A stretch of DNA of 64,000 bases from Flavobacterium daejeonense DSM 17708 (lineage in GTDB: Bacteria > Bacteroidota > Bacteroidia > Flavobacteriales > Flavobacteriaceae), in NCBI RefSeq assembly GCF_000425425.1, contig NZ_AUDK01000022.1:16237-80236 (forward strand), read 5' to 3'. Position 1 is the first letter of the stretch. The number at the start of each line of letters is the position of its first letter. The translations under genes were made by a program, and so were the position numbers. The notes under the pieces are model-generated. The model was not told the origin of the DNA and made no database searches. It was given only the letters and a program-made list of their open reading frames with translations. Below are positions 53,324 through 62,236 of this stretch, piece after piece.

Positions 53324-54151
53324 ATGTTGCAATGTTTCGTAATCATATTGTTCACCATTTCTCTTTATTCACAGTCTTACGTCGAAGCTTTACAGTTTAA
53401 ATATACTAATGCGTTTCAAAATCAGCTATACAACAACTCCGTTATCAGTACTTTTGAAATCAACAGTGAACTCCCAATTGCCATCAACAAAGACAGTTAT
53501 TTGTTTTTGAGTCCGTCTTATAGCAATCATCAAATCAAGTTGGATAATACCGAATTACAATTAGCCACAATCCATTCTTTACGCTTACCGATTGGGGTGA
53601 TTACAGCAATAGGAAATTCAAAATGGTCGCTCACAGCATTAGGCATACTGAGTTCAAACGGAATGGAATTATTTAAGGAAAATAGTTTCCAATTTGGAAC
53701 CATCCTTTTTACCACTTTTTCTAAAAATCCCAATAAAAAAATCCGCTTGGGCGTTTATGTCAATAAAGAGTTCTTTGGCTGGTTTGTAATTCCCGTTGCC
53801 GGGGTAAATTGGCAAATAAATAACTCCAATGCCATTTTTGGATTACTCCCCGGCCGACTAACATTTGAACATAAATGGAATTCAAAATTATATAGCGGAC
53901 TGACTTTTCGTGCCCCAATGAACAGTTACCGAATAAACGACCAACGCTATATTACCCTATACGACAATCAACTTTCTTTGTTTTTAGATTATTACCTGAC
54001 AAAGCCTATCTGCATTACCTTTGAATCAGGGTGGGGACTTTTTAGAAAAATCCGAACGAGTACCATAGAGAACAATATCAAAACAAACGAAACCAACAAA
54101 ATTGACGGCACTTTTATCCGATTATGCGCAGCTTATCGATTAAAAATATAG
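53324..54151 (+). CDS. outer-membrane beta-barrel protein, DUF6268-like
   Basis: A 275-residue exported protein. A short signal peptide (about 1-16, ending SLYSQ) is followed by alternating hydrophobic strands typical of an outer-membrane barrel, ending FIRLCAAYRLKI. The pattern ISTFEINSELPIAINKDSYL and LRLPIGVITAIGNSKWSL resembles DUF6268-type proteins, from memory. First gene of the accessory operon, 42 bases before the AraC-type regulator. The function is unknown. Confidence 0.7.
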   Translation: MLQCFVIILFTISLYSQSYVEALQFKYTNAFQNQLYNNSVISTFEINSELPIAINKDSYLFLSPSYSNHQIKLDNTELQLATIHSLRLPIGVITAIGNSKWSLTALGILSSNGMELFKENSFQFGTILFTTFSKNPNKKIRLGVYVNKEFFGWFVIPVAGVNWQINNSNAIFGLLPGRLTFEHKWNSKLYSGLTFRAPMNSYRINDQRYITLYDNQLSLFLDYYLTKPICITFESGWGLFRKIRTSTIENNIKTNETNKIDGTFIRLCAAYRLKI

Positions 54152-54193
54152 CTTAAAACCAGGAGTATAATCCACTAATAAATCTTTCAAAAG

Positions 54194-55297
54194 ATGAAAC
54201 AAGTATTTGATTTTGTAATGATATCTGGAGTTCTGCTTGGAATTATTTTCATCATTACAACACTGTGCTTCAAAAAGAAAACAGATAAGGCTATCCTTTA
54301 TCTCAATCTTGTTATTGCCTTTTTGATACTTAATAATCTTCAGGCTTTTTCTTTGGAAACTTTTTTAGCGGATGCCCCCTTTTTTATAAAAAGATTACAA
54401 ATTCCCTGGTATGTTTTAATTGTACCTTCTTTTTATGTCTTTTTGACCTATTACCTGAAAATTGAAAAAAAAATTTCCTCCTATGTGTATATCTCCTTTT
54501 CGATTTTTATAATCGAAATATTGATTCGAATTGCCTTGTACCCGCATTATTATCATTTGGGACAAAATATGTTTATTGCAAAATATGTGCAAATAGAAGA
54601 AATCATCAATGCCTGCTACTCTATTTTTCTTTTTATAAAAACACTGTTAGTCTTATTTAAATACACCGATTTATATCAGCAAATATTAGTTTTTGACAAT
54701 TTAAAATGGTTGCGAAATTTAATGTTTTTAGGAGCCATTATCATTCTCATGTGGGTTTGTGCCATTTTACTAAATCTGGACAAAACCTTAAATCCACAGG
54801 TGTTGATATATTATCCGTTGCGCCTCAGCACTACTACATTACTCTATTGGATAAGCTATCAGGGCTTTTATAATTATTCGTTAATGACGGAACGTATTGA
54901 ATTACGAAAAGCAATCTTAACCGAAGAAAAAAACAAAGAATCAAACCTTGCGAATAATTATTCTAATGACAGTAAATTCCAACCCGTCAAGAATTATATC
55001 GAAAAAAACAAACGTTACATTGATCCGAATTTCAGCCTGGAAAAACTGGCTTCTGAAATGAACATCAGCACCAGCAAATTGTCCCATTTGATTAATCAGG
55101 AAAGTGGTTATAATTTTTCGGATTACATTAACTATTTAAGAGTTGAAAAAGCAAAAAAATATTTGAACAATCCTAACTATTCCGCCTACACCATTCTGGC
55201 GATAGGATTAGAATGCGGATTTAATTCCAAATCAACTTTTTATTCTGCCTTTAAAAAATTCACTTCTCTGACTCCTTCCGAATACAAAGAAAAGTAG
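54194..55297 (+). CDS. membrane-bound AraC-family transcriptional regulator
   Basis: A 367-residue regulator. The N-terminal two thirds has about seven membrane helices (about 6-26, 33-52, 68-88, 96-113, 137-155, 170-192 and 205-224). After a cytoplasmic linker (TERIELRKAILTEEKNK), the AraC/XylS domain (about 270-365) shows FSLEKLASEMNISTSKLSHL (first HTH) and ILAIGLECGFNSKSTFYSAF with KKFTSLTPSEYKEK (second HTH). This design senses a membrane or outside signal and acts on nearby promoters, probably of this operon. Confidence 0.9.
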   Translation: MKQVFDFVMISGVLLGIIFIITTLCFKKKTDKAILYLNLVIAFLILNNLQAFSLETFLADAPFFIKRLQIPWYVLIVPSFYVFLTYYLKIEKKISSYVYISFSIFIIEILIRIALYPHYYHLGQNMFIAKYVQIEEIINACYSIFLFIKTLLVLFKYTDLYQQILVFDNLKWLRNLMFLGAIIILMWVCAILLNLDKTLNPQVLIYYPLRLSTTTLLYWISYQGFYNYSLMTERIELRKAILTEEKNKESNLANNYSNDSKFQPVKNYIEKNKRYIDPNFSLEKLASEMNISTSKLSHLINQESGYNFSDYINYLRVEKAKKYLNNPNYSAYTILAIGLECGFNSKSTFYSAFKKFTSLTPSEYKEK

Positions 55298-55412
55298 GAA
55301 TAAGTAGTCCTATATTTCCTTATTTATCCCAATTTCAGCAAAATACATAATCTGGGATAGCACTTCTTTTTACCCGTTATAATTTTGATACAGAAATTAA
55401 ACTATCAAAGCT

Positions 55413-55763
55413 ATGAAAACCTCTACTCCCTCTTTAACCGTAATTTCCTTCTTATTCAAAAGTTGTCATAGTCACAACCCCAACAATTCGAAAGAAACTG
55501 CTTTGTTTACAGAAAAAGATTGTTTCAGCAAACCTATACCGCTTTTTGAAGAATCCAAACTACAATCTGTAAATCACCGCTCCCTTATTGTGCTCAATCA
55601 CAATATTCAAAAAAACATTCTTACAACAGAAATCAAAACACAAAACACCACAACATCCGAAGAAATTATAGCCATAACTGTTTCTTCCCTTTCTATTATT
55701 ATCCCCATAACTACTTTAAACAGTGATTTTGTTTTTAATGATTACAGCTTTTCGAAAAATTAA
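55413..55763 (+). CDS. unknown small protein, lipoprotein-like N-terminus
   Basis: A 116-residue open frame with a hydrophobic N-terminus and Cys at position 18 (TVISFLFKSCHSHNPNNS), which weakly resembles a lipobox. The rest is Ser/Thr/Asn/Ile rich (TTEIKTQNTTTSEEIIAITV) with no recognisable family. It begins 115 bases after the regulator and ends 12 bases before the next gene. Codon use looks similar to its neighbours. It could be a rapidly evolving lipoprotein or a decayed gene. Confidence 0.5.
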   Translation: MKTSTPSLTVISFLFKSCHSHNPNNSKETALFTEKDCFSKPIPLFEESKLQSVNHRSLIVLNHNIQKNILTTEIKTQNTTTSEEIIAITVSSLSIIIPITTLNSDFVFNDYSFSKN

Positions 55764-55775
55764 ATCCCGGCAATC

Positions 55776-56471
55776 ATGTTAACGCTCATCATTTTTTCAA
55801 TTTTAAAAAAATGTATGCCCCCAAATTTAACTGCGCCTTTTTTTAAAACAGCAACTCTCTTAAAAATTTTTGTTACTAAAATTCTAATTCGACTTTCGAT
55901 AAAACTAATCACTTTTTTACCCATCATTTCCCTTGCTCAAAGCGAACAACTGGATTACAATATAATGTTTAACGGAACTACTATTGGCTGGCTCAAACTC
56001 GAAAAAAATGAGGTCGGGAACAAGTCTAATCTTCTGTTAACTTCTGAAATTAAAACCAATATTCTGTTTCCCATTAAAGTGTTTTCTAAAGAAACATCCA
56101 CTTATGAAAATGGCAAACTAATTTATTCCTCACAATTCAGAAAAACGAACGGAAAAACAAAAATTGATAAAGAAATTAAACTCAATGAAAATCAATATGA
56201 AATCATTGAAAACAACAAAAAAACCAAACTCTCCTATCCTGTGATCGACACAAACCTGTTGAGTTTGTTTTTTCAGGAACCCAAATGCACTAAAGAAGTT
56301 TATTGCGACAATCAACAACGTTTTATAAAACCTATAAAAATGGATGATGGTGGTTACAAAATGAAATTTCCTAATGGTAATTGCAATAGCTATTATTACA
56401 AAGAAGGAATCTGTATTAAAGTTAAGGTTGAACATAAATTTTATGTTGCCGAAATAATTATCAAACCCTAA
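55776..56471 (+). CDS. DUF6134-like exported protein
   Basis: A 231-residue protein. After a long basic-hydrophobic N-terminus with a likely signal peptide ending PIISLAQS, the body has LDYNIMFNGTTIGWLKLEKN, SYPVIDTNLLSLFFQEPK and NCNSYYYKEGICIKVKVEHK, resembling DUF6134 proteins and loosely DUF3108. An ATG at 55815 would trim the N-terminus and give a more normal signal. It lies 3 bases before the next gene. Function unknown. Confidence 0.65.
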   Translation: MLTLIIFSILKKCMPPNLTAPFFKTATLLKIFVTKILIRLSIKLITFLPIISLAQSEQLDYNIMFNGTTIGWLKLEKNEVGNKSNLLLTSEIKTNILFPIKVFSKETSTYENGKLIYSSQFRKTNGKTKIDKEIKLNENQYEIIENNKKTKLSYPVIDTNLLSLFFQEPKCTKEVYCDNQQRFIKPIKMDDGGYKMKFPNGNCNSYYYKEGICIKVKVEHKFYVAEIIIKP

Positions 56472-56474
56472 GCC

Positions 56475-57200
56475 ATGCAAACCTCAACTTTTTTATTGTA
56501 TCTCATCAGCTATTGTCTTTTTTTTATGTTGAATTGGAAACAAATAAAGAAAGGAAGTCAAAGACTCATTGATGAAAACGGAAATTTTACTTCCAAACCA
56601 ATCCAGCTGATAAGCAATCAGCTTTCCGGAGCCATTCTTCTCGGCATTGCTGCCATAATCACACTAAAAAACAATGTTTTACAACTTTTATTTAATCCCG
56701 AAATAACCGCAAACACAATTACACTTTATCTTTTAACCTTTATTTTAATCCTGTTTCTGGCGTTCAAGCAAAGTAAAAATGCATTTAAAAACAGAAACCA
56801 ATCCTCAGGAAATACAACACAGCTGTCAACACTTTTTTTCTGTTCTTATTTTATAAGCCGGGCACTTTTTCTTTTTGCTTACGAATTATGGTTAAGAGGA
56901 AGTTTACTCTTTGAAACTGCAAACAACTTTGGAATTTCTTTAGCGATTTTCAACAATGTTTTCCTCTATGTTTTACTGCACATTTTCAACAGCAAAAAAG
57001 AACTGCTGGCCTGTATTCCTTTCGGAATTTCCGTATGTATATCCAACTTAGCTTTTCAGGCTGTTTGGCCTGCAATAATCCTGCACATAAGCTTTTCATT
57101 AGCTTACGAAATTAACTTTTACCTATTGAATTTAATTCACTCCAAAACTCAAAGTCATGAAAATTTTAATAACCGGAGCTACGGGACAAATAGGTCATAA
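56475..57200 (+). CDS. CPBP/CAAX-protease-like membrane protein with degenerate motif
   Basis: A 241-residue protein with about seven membrane helices. The segment AYELWLRGSLLFETANNFGI resembles the ExxxR motif of CPBP intramembrane proteases, but the first Glu of the usual EE pair is Tyr, and FNNVFLYVLLHIFNS supplies a His at the second motif. Activity is therefore doubtful. The last 44 bases overlap the start of the next gene. It could be an immunity-like or scaffold member of the family. Confidence 0.6.
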   Translation: MQTSTFLLYLISYCLFFMLNWKQIKKGSQRLIDENGNFTSKPIQLISNQLSGAILLGIAAIITLKNNVLQLLFNPEITANTITLYLLTFILILFLAFKQSKNAFKNRNQSSGNTTQLSTLFFCSYFISRALFLFAYELWLRGSLLFETANNFGISLAIFNNVFLYVLLHIFNSKKELLACIPFGISVCISNLAFQAVWPAIILHISFSLAYEINFYLLNLIHSKTQSHENFNNRSYGTNRS

Positions 57201-58152
57201 ACTGGCTCTTACCCTGGCCGAACGAAATAACGAAATACACATATTGGTTAGAAATCCAAAATCACCCAATATTCCTGTACATAGAAACATCCGCGTTTTT
57301 CAAGGTGACATCACAGATGTATCATCTATTTCTAATGCCATTCAGAATTGTCATCAGGTGTATCACACTGCTGCTTTGGTAAAAATATTCGATTCCGATG
57401 CGACTCAATTTTACAAAATCAATGTTGAAGGGACTAAAAATCTATTAGAAAAATCATTAGAATTTGGCATACAAAAATTTCTTTTTACCAGTAGTTGCAG
57501 CGTGATTGGCCCGTCAGAAGGAAAATCATTAACCGAAAATCATTCTCGAACCACTCCTTTTATCTGCGATTATGACAGTACTAAATATGAAGCAGAAAAT
57601 TTAGTAAAAAAATACGCTTCCGAAGGACTTCACGCAGTAATTGTTTCTCCGTCAAAAATTTACGGTTACAGTTGCACCGAAACAAAAAGTATTACTATGA
57701 ATACTGTAATTCATAATTTTTTAAACGGCAAACTCACTTTTATTCCAAAACCCAGTCATTTAATAGCCAATTATTGTTTTATTGACGACGTAATTGAAGG
57801 TCATATTCTTGCTTTAAACAAAGGCCAATCGGGTGAAAATTACATTTTGGGAGGAGAAAATATCTCATATAAGGATTTTTTCAACACCGTAAAAAATGTT
57901 TCCGGAGCCAAAACCAAAGTCATTGAAATCCCGAAAACCCTCCTCAAAATTGTTTCTGTAATGCAATGGATCCGATTTTACACCACTCAAAAAGAGCCTT
58001 TTGTTACCAATAAAAGTATCCAACAAATTTTTTGCAACAAACTCTTTAGCAGCAACAAAGCTATTCAGTTTTTAGGATATAAAATCACTCCTTTTGAAGA
58101 AGCCCTGAAACAAACTATTCCTCATCTAAAAAATCAACGTCATGAATACTAA
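57157..58152 (+). CDS. NAD-dependent epimerase/dehydratase (extended SDR)
   Basis: A 331-residue Rossmann oxidoreductase. The cofactor loop is ILITGATGQIGHKLALTLAE (residues 3-22), a later Asp is in FQGDITDV, the catalytic region is FTSSCSVIGPSEG (Ser) and YDSTKYEAENL (YxxxK). It resembles the group acting on sugars, sterols or dihydroflavonol-like carbonyls; the substrate is unknown. The start overlaps the previous gene by 44 bases and the end overlaps the next by 11, so expression is tightly coupled. Confidence 0.88.
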   Translation: MKILITGATGQIGHKLALTLAERNNEIHILVRNPKSPNIPVHRNIRVFQGDITDVSSISNAIQNCHQVYHTAALVKIFDSDATQFYKINVEGTKNLLEKSLEFGIQKFLFTSSCSVIGPSEGKSLTENHSRTTPFICDYDSTKYEAENLVKKYASEGLHAVIVSPSKIYGYSCTETKSITMNTVIHNFLNGKLTFIPKPSHLIANYCFIDDVIEGHILALNKGQSGENYILGGENISYKDFFNTVKNVSGAKTKVIEIPKTLLKIVSVMQWIRFYTTQKEPFVTNKSIQQIFCNKLFSSNKAIQFLGYKITPFEEALKQTIPHLKNQRHEY

Positions 58153-58990
58153 ACTTTACACCCTGATAACCGGTTCCAGCGAAGGATTTGGAAAAGCATT
58201 AGCCATTGAATGCGCCAAAAGAAAAATGAACTTAATTCTGGTTTCATTACCCAATTCCGGACTTACACCATTAGCCGAATTTATAATGCAAAATTACAAC
58301 GTCCATGTAATTCCTATTGAAAAAGACCTTTCGGTGGAGGAAAATTGCGCTTCCCTGTACAAAGAAGTGGAGCAAAGAAACCTTTCCGTAAATATGCTGA
58401 TCAACAATGTCGGTTTGGGAAGCACTATGTTTTTTAAAGAAGGAACTATCGATTTTTATCAAAAACAGGTCAAATTAAACGTAATGGTAACCACATTGCT
58501 CAGCAGTTTGTTTTTAGAAATGCTAAAAACCAATCAGCCTTCTCATATTTTAAATGTAAGCAGTCTGAGTTGTTTCTTTTATCTGGCGAAAAAACAAGTG
58601 TATGGCGCTACCAAATCTTATGTCTATTCTTTTTCCAAAAGCCTGCGTGCTGAATTAAAATCCGACAATATCAATGTTAGTGTCATTTGCCCCGGCGGAA
58701 TGAACACCAACCCAACAACTATTAAAACCAATCAGTCTAATCACTGGCTCGCCCGTCAATCCATCATGAATCCGGACAAAGTGGCTGTTATTGCCATTAA
58801 AGGCTTATTACATCAGGATGAAATTATAATTCCCGGTTTAATGAATAAGCTTTTTTTGTTAATCGACAAATTACTTCCTGATTTTATGATTAAAATGATT
58901 GCCAACAGTCATGTCAATAAATTCCAATCCTACAACATTGGAAACGGAAATCACGAGCAACAACTCCTTAATCAAACTTCCCAACCTTAA
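58142..58990 (+). CDS. short-chain dehydrogenase/reductase
   Basis: A 282-residue classical SDR. The cofactor loop is LITGSSEGFGKALAIECAKR, the structural NNVG is in MLINNVGLG, the catalytic Ser is in LNVSSLSCFF and the YxxxK is in VYGATKSYVYSFSKSLR. The C-terminal part (about 230-260) is hydrophobic and may bind a membrane or lipid substrate. With the previous gene it forms a probable two-step oxidoreduction. Confidence 0.88.
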   Translation: MNTKLYTLITGSSEGFGKALAIECAKRKMNLILVSLPNSGLTPLAEFIMQNYNVHVIPIEKDLSVEENCASLYKEVEQRNLSVNMLINNVGLGSTMFFKEGTIDFYQKQVKLNVMVTTLLSSLFLEMLKTNQPSHILNVSSLSCFFYLAKKQVYGATKSYVYSFSKSLRAELKSDNINVSVICPGGMNTNPTTIKTNQSNHWLARQSIMNPDKVAVIAIKGLLHQDEIIIPGLMNKLFLLIDKLLPDFMIKMIANSHVNKFQSYNIGNGNHEQQLLNQTSQP

Positions 58991-59001
58991 AACCAACTGT
59001 T

Positions 59002-59742
59002 ATGAAAACAATTATATTCCTCATTGCTGTCCTAAGTTTAGGATGCAGCCCTGAATACTATGTTCCTAATTCACAAAATGTCCCAATTATGAAAGCCAAG
59101 GGGCAAACCAACTTTGGAGTGGCTTACAACGAAAGTGAATATACCAATGGATTTGAAATCCAAACCGCCCATGCTATAAGCGATTACATTGCTTTACAAT
59201 TCAATGGTGATTGGGTAAAAAATGGCAATGGCGGATACTTAAGTGATTCCTCGGATGACTACAAAGCAACGGGAAGAATACTGGAAATAGGTGCCGGCTA
59301 TTTCAACAAAATTGCTCACCATTTTGTATTTGAAACCTACGGATTACTTTGCTTTGGGAAACTTGACTTAAAAAATTATACTGATGAAAGCGGATATGAT
59401 AATTTTTCAGCCAAATTTAATCGTATAGGAATTCAACCCAGTATTAGTTACAGCCGGAAATATTTTTCCACTTCTCTTTCTTCAAGACTTGTTCACCTAA
59501 AGTACAAAGACATCAATGGCGATGACAACGCAACTAATTATGATGTTGCTTATTTAAAAGCGAATAATGCTTTTTGGTTGTTTGAACCTGCACTGACTAT
59601 TCGGGCCGGATTAGAAAATTTCAAACTTCAGCTTCAATATGTTTACAGTTTGAATCTTACGGATTCTTCATTCCCTCAACAAAAAGATATTATTTCTTTA
59701 GGCGTCAAAATAAATATCGATCCAACTAATCTAAAAAAATAA
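59002..59742 (+). CDS. outer-membrane lipoprotein of unknown function
   Basis: A 246-residue predicted lipoprotein with lipobox LSLGC (Cys15). The rest is beta-strand rich with Gly/Tyr/Asn-rich turns (GQTNFGVAYNESEYTNGFEI, EIGAGYFNKIAHHFVFETYG, GLENFKLQLQYVYSLNL). Eighth and last gene of the accessory operon, 11 bases after the SDR. It ends one base from recO on the opposite strand. It may be a surface barrel or binding protein. Confidence 0.75.
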   Translation: MKTIIFLIAVLSLGCSPEYYVPNSQNVPIMKAKGQTNFGVAYNESEYTNGFEIQTAHAISDYIALQFNGDWVKNGNGGYLSDSSDDYKATGRILEIGAGYFNKIAHHFVFETYGLLCFGKLDLKNYTDESGYDNFSAKFNRIGIQPSISYSRKYFSTSLSSRLVHLKYKDINGDDNATNYDVAYLKANNAFWLFEPALTIRAGLENFKLQLQYVYSLNLTDSSFPQQKDIISLGVKINIDPTNLKK

Positions 59743-59743
59743 A

Positions 59744-60457
59744 TCAGGCAAAAACCTCCTTCAAAACCTCTAGTGATTTAGGTCTTTTGAAACCATCCAA
59801 ATGATAAGCATAATAATCAATGAGAATTTTTAAAAGAATCTGCCTTTCGATAACATGAAAGACTTTTTGGTCGTTATCGAATTTTAAAGCGATGAGTTTT
59901 TTGAACAAATTACTTTCATGTTCGGTTAAAGAATTAGTTCCGGAAAAAGGAGTAAAAACACCTTCGTTGATTTCAAAAAAAGGCATGTCGATATCGGAAA
60001 TATCCGGGTAAAAACCGAGATATTTAGTCATTTCGAGCATTAGAATCAGATGAAAATTAGCAATCTCATCATGATTGTCTAACCAATGTAAAGCAGTTTC
60101 TAAAAAAGTAAAAAGGGTTTCGTTTTTTTCTTCTTCATGTATCGAATGATGCAGAATTTCAGAAATAAACATTACAATGGTACTCTTATAAATATCTGAA
60201 TGAATGGTATGAAACGGAGAAGCAATTTTAATCTCTTTAAAATACTCCAAAGTGCCTTTGTTTTTATGCGTCGCTTCTATTTCCAAAATCGACATCGGTT
60301 GGAAATAAGCCATTTTTTGGGAAGTTTTTCTACTTGAAAAAGCATCCCTTACAAAGTACGATTTCAATCCATGCGACAACGTAAAGCACTTTACAATCAG
60401 ACTTTTTTCCTGATATTTTAAAGCCGAAATAACAATTGCTTTGGATTTAATTTGCAT
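59744..60457 (-). CDS. recO: DNA repair protein RecO
   Basis: Recombination mediator that loads RecA with RecF and RecR. The 237 residues start with the OB-fold region (KSKAIVISALKYQEKSLIVK, HGLKSYFVRDAFSSRKTSQK), followed by a helical domain (HSIHEEEKNETLFTFLETAL). There is no clear zinc site. Length and start agree with the family. Confidence 0.9.
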   Translation of the reverse strand: MQIKSKAIVISALKYQEKSLIVKCFTLSHGLKSYFVRDAFSSRKTSQKMAYFQPMSILEIEATHKNKGTLEYFKEIKIASPFHTIHSDIYKSTIVMFISEILHHSIHEEEKNETLFTFLETALHWLDNHDEIANFHLILMLEMTKYLGFYPDISDIDMPFFEINEGVFTPFSGTNSLTEHESNLFKKLIALKFDNDQKVFHVIERQILLKILIDYYAYHLDGFKRPKSLEVLKEVFA

Positions 60458-60477
60458 GAATTTAGTGAGTTATAAAT

Positions 60478-60634
60478 GGTGATTGGTGAATAGTGAGTAG
60501 CGAGTGTGAGTAGTGAGTGGTGATTAGTTTTTTTTATCCTAGCAATTAGTTTTTATAAAAGTATATAACTTTTATACCAAACACGAGGAACTATTCACTA
60601 TTCACTATTCACTACTCACTATTCACTATTCACT
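60478..60634. repeat. inverted heptanucleotide repeat arrays
   Basis: Left arm at 60478-60526 carries degenerate units GTGAATA, GTGAGTA and GTGATTA. Right arm at 60591-60634 carries six copies of TATTCAC/TACTCAC. The arms are inverted and about 65 bases apart, so a single transcript could fold into a long hairpin. It lies between recO and gdhA, both on the minus strand. There is no unique spacer between units, so it is not a CRISPR array. Confidence 0.75.
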
Positions 60635-60643
60635 GATAAAAAG

Positions 60644-61987
60644 CTAAACTACACCCTGAGCGAGCATGGCATCGGCTACTTTTACAAATCCGGCAATATT
60701 GGCGCCTTTTACATAATCAATATATCCGTCTTCTTCGGTACCATATTGCACACAGGCAGCATGAATATTAAGCATAATTGTTTTTAATTTTTTATCTACT
60801 TCCTCGGCCGTCCAACTCAATCGCAAAGAATTTTGGGACATTTCCAGTCCTGAAGTGGCTACTCCGCCGGCATTAGAAGCTTTTCCGGGAGAAAATAATA
60901 TTCTGGCTTTGTGGAAAACAGCAATTGCCTCAGGAGTCGAAGGCATATTAGCGCCTTCAGAAACACAAATACAACCGTTAGCCACTAAAGTTTCCGCATC
61001 TTCGGCGTTCAATTCGTTTTGAGTGGCACAAGGCAAGGCAATATCACAAGGTTGTTCCCAGGATTTAGCGCCTTCGTAGAATTTTGCATTCGGGTATTTT
61101 ACAACATATTCACTGATTTTAGTACGCAATTCATTTTTCAAATACATCATATACGCCAGTTTTTCGGCATCAATTCCGTCAGCATCATAAATATATCCTG
61201 TAGAATCCGACATCGTTACCACTTTAGATCCTAATTGTGTCGCTTTTTCTACCGCATATTGCGCTACATTTCCGGAACCCGAAACCGCAACAATTTTGTC
61301 TTTCAAATCCATTCCACTGGTTTCCAGCATACTCTGAGCAAAATACACCACTCCGTAACCGGTAGCCTCGGGCCTGATTAAAGAACCACCATAAGACATT
61401 CCTTTACCCGTTAAAACGCCCGTAAATTCATTTCGGATTTTTTTGTACTGGCCAAATAAATAACCTACTTCGCGGGCTCCTACTCCCATATCTCCTGCCG
61501 GAACATCCGTATAAGCGCCTACGTATTTGCACAACTCCGTCATAAACGATTGGCAAAAACGCATTACTTCGATATCTGATTTCCCTTTTGGATCAAAATC
61601 CGAACCTCCTTTTCCGCCTCCCATTGGCAAAGTGGTCAAACTATTTTTAAAAGTTTGCTCAAAAGCCAAGAATTTCAAAACACTTAAATTCACTGTTGGA
61701 TGAAAACGCAATCCGCCTTTGTATGGACCAATTGCCGAATTCATTTGAACACGAAAACCTCTGTTTACCTGAGTTTGTCCTTTATCGTCAATCCAGGCCA
61801 CACGAAAAATGATAATTCTGTCGGCTTCTACCATTCGCTCCAGGAGCATTTGGTTTTGGTATTTTTTATTTTTTTCGATAAAAGGAATTACTGTTTCGGC
61901 AACTTCTAAAACAGCCTGTAAAAATTCAGGTTCATTGGGATTTCTCAATATAACCCCATTCATAAAATCTTGAATAGCCTGAGACAT
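60644..61987 (-). CDS. gdhA: NADP-specific glutamate dehydrogenase
   Basis: Makes glutamate from 2-oxoglutarate and ammonia. I start at the ATG at 61987 (MSQAIQDFMNGVILRNPNEP), giving 447 residues; the frame extends to 62017. Catalytic region: GPYKGGLRFHPTVNLSVLKF and LPMGGGKGGSDFDPKGKS with the active Lys. The cofactor loop is VAVSGSGNVAQYA. The subgroup resembles NADP-type enzymes of about 450 residues. It is divergent from the THC0290_0291-like gene. Confidence 0.96.
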   Translation of the reverse strand: MSQAIQDFMNGVILRNPNEPEFLQAVLEVAETVIPFIEKNKKYQNQMLLERMVEADRIIIFRVAWIDDKGQTQVNRGFRVQMNSAIGPYKGGLRFHPTVNLSVLKFLAFEQTFKNSLTTLPMGGGKGGSDFDPKGKSDIEVMRFCQSFMTELCKYVGAYTDVPAGDMGVGAREVGYLFGQYKKIRNEFTGVLTGKGMSYGGSLIRPEATGYGVVYFAQSMLETSGMDLKDKIVAVSGSGNVAQYAVEKATQLGSKVVTMSDSTGYIYDADGIDAEKLAYMMYLKNELRTKISEYVVKYPNAKFYEGAKSWEQPCDIALPCATQNELNAEDAETLVANGCICVSEGANMPSTPEAIAVFHKARILFSPGKASNAGGVATSGLEMSQNSLRLSWTAEEVDKKLKTIMLNIHAACVQYGTEEDGYIDYVKGANIAGFVKVADAMLAQGVV

Positions 61988-62206
61988 AATATTTAGGTTT
62001 TTAACGTTAAAAAACATTTTGTGCTTCCTAACAAATATACATTTTTATACAAAAATTTCACCTAAAACTACTACCTAAAAACCAAAGAATAATTCTATTC
62101 TTATTAAGAAATGACAACAAAAACTTTAACTAAAAAGCAATTCATCTGAAAAAAATCCATTTCATCTAGTTTACTGATTATTTAAGTAGTTGAATAAGCT
62201 TTTTTA

Positions 62207-62214
62207 TATCTTTG
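62207..62214 (+). promoter_or_regulatory. -7 box of THC0290_0291-like gene
   Basis: TATCTTTG matches TAnnTTTG, 22 bases before the ATG at 62237. The nearest TTG (62190-62192) has a 14-nt spacer, shorter than consensus, so only the -7 element is well supported. Confidence 0.45.
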
Positions 62215-62236
62215 TTGTATATTGAATTGTACTAAA

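Noticed and set aside
60478..60634. CRISPR-like array
   Set aside because: Units are 7 bases long and contiguous, without spacers.
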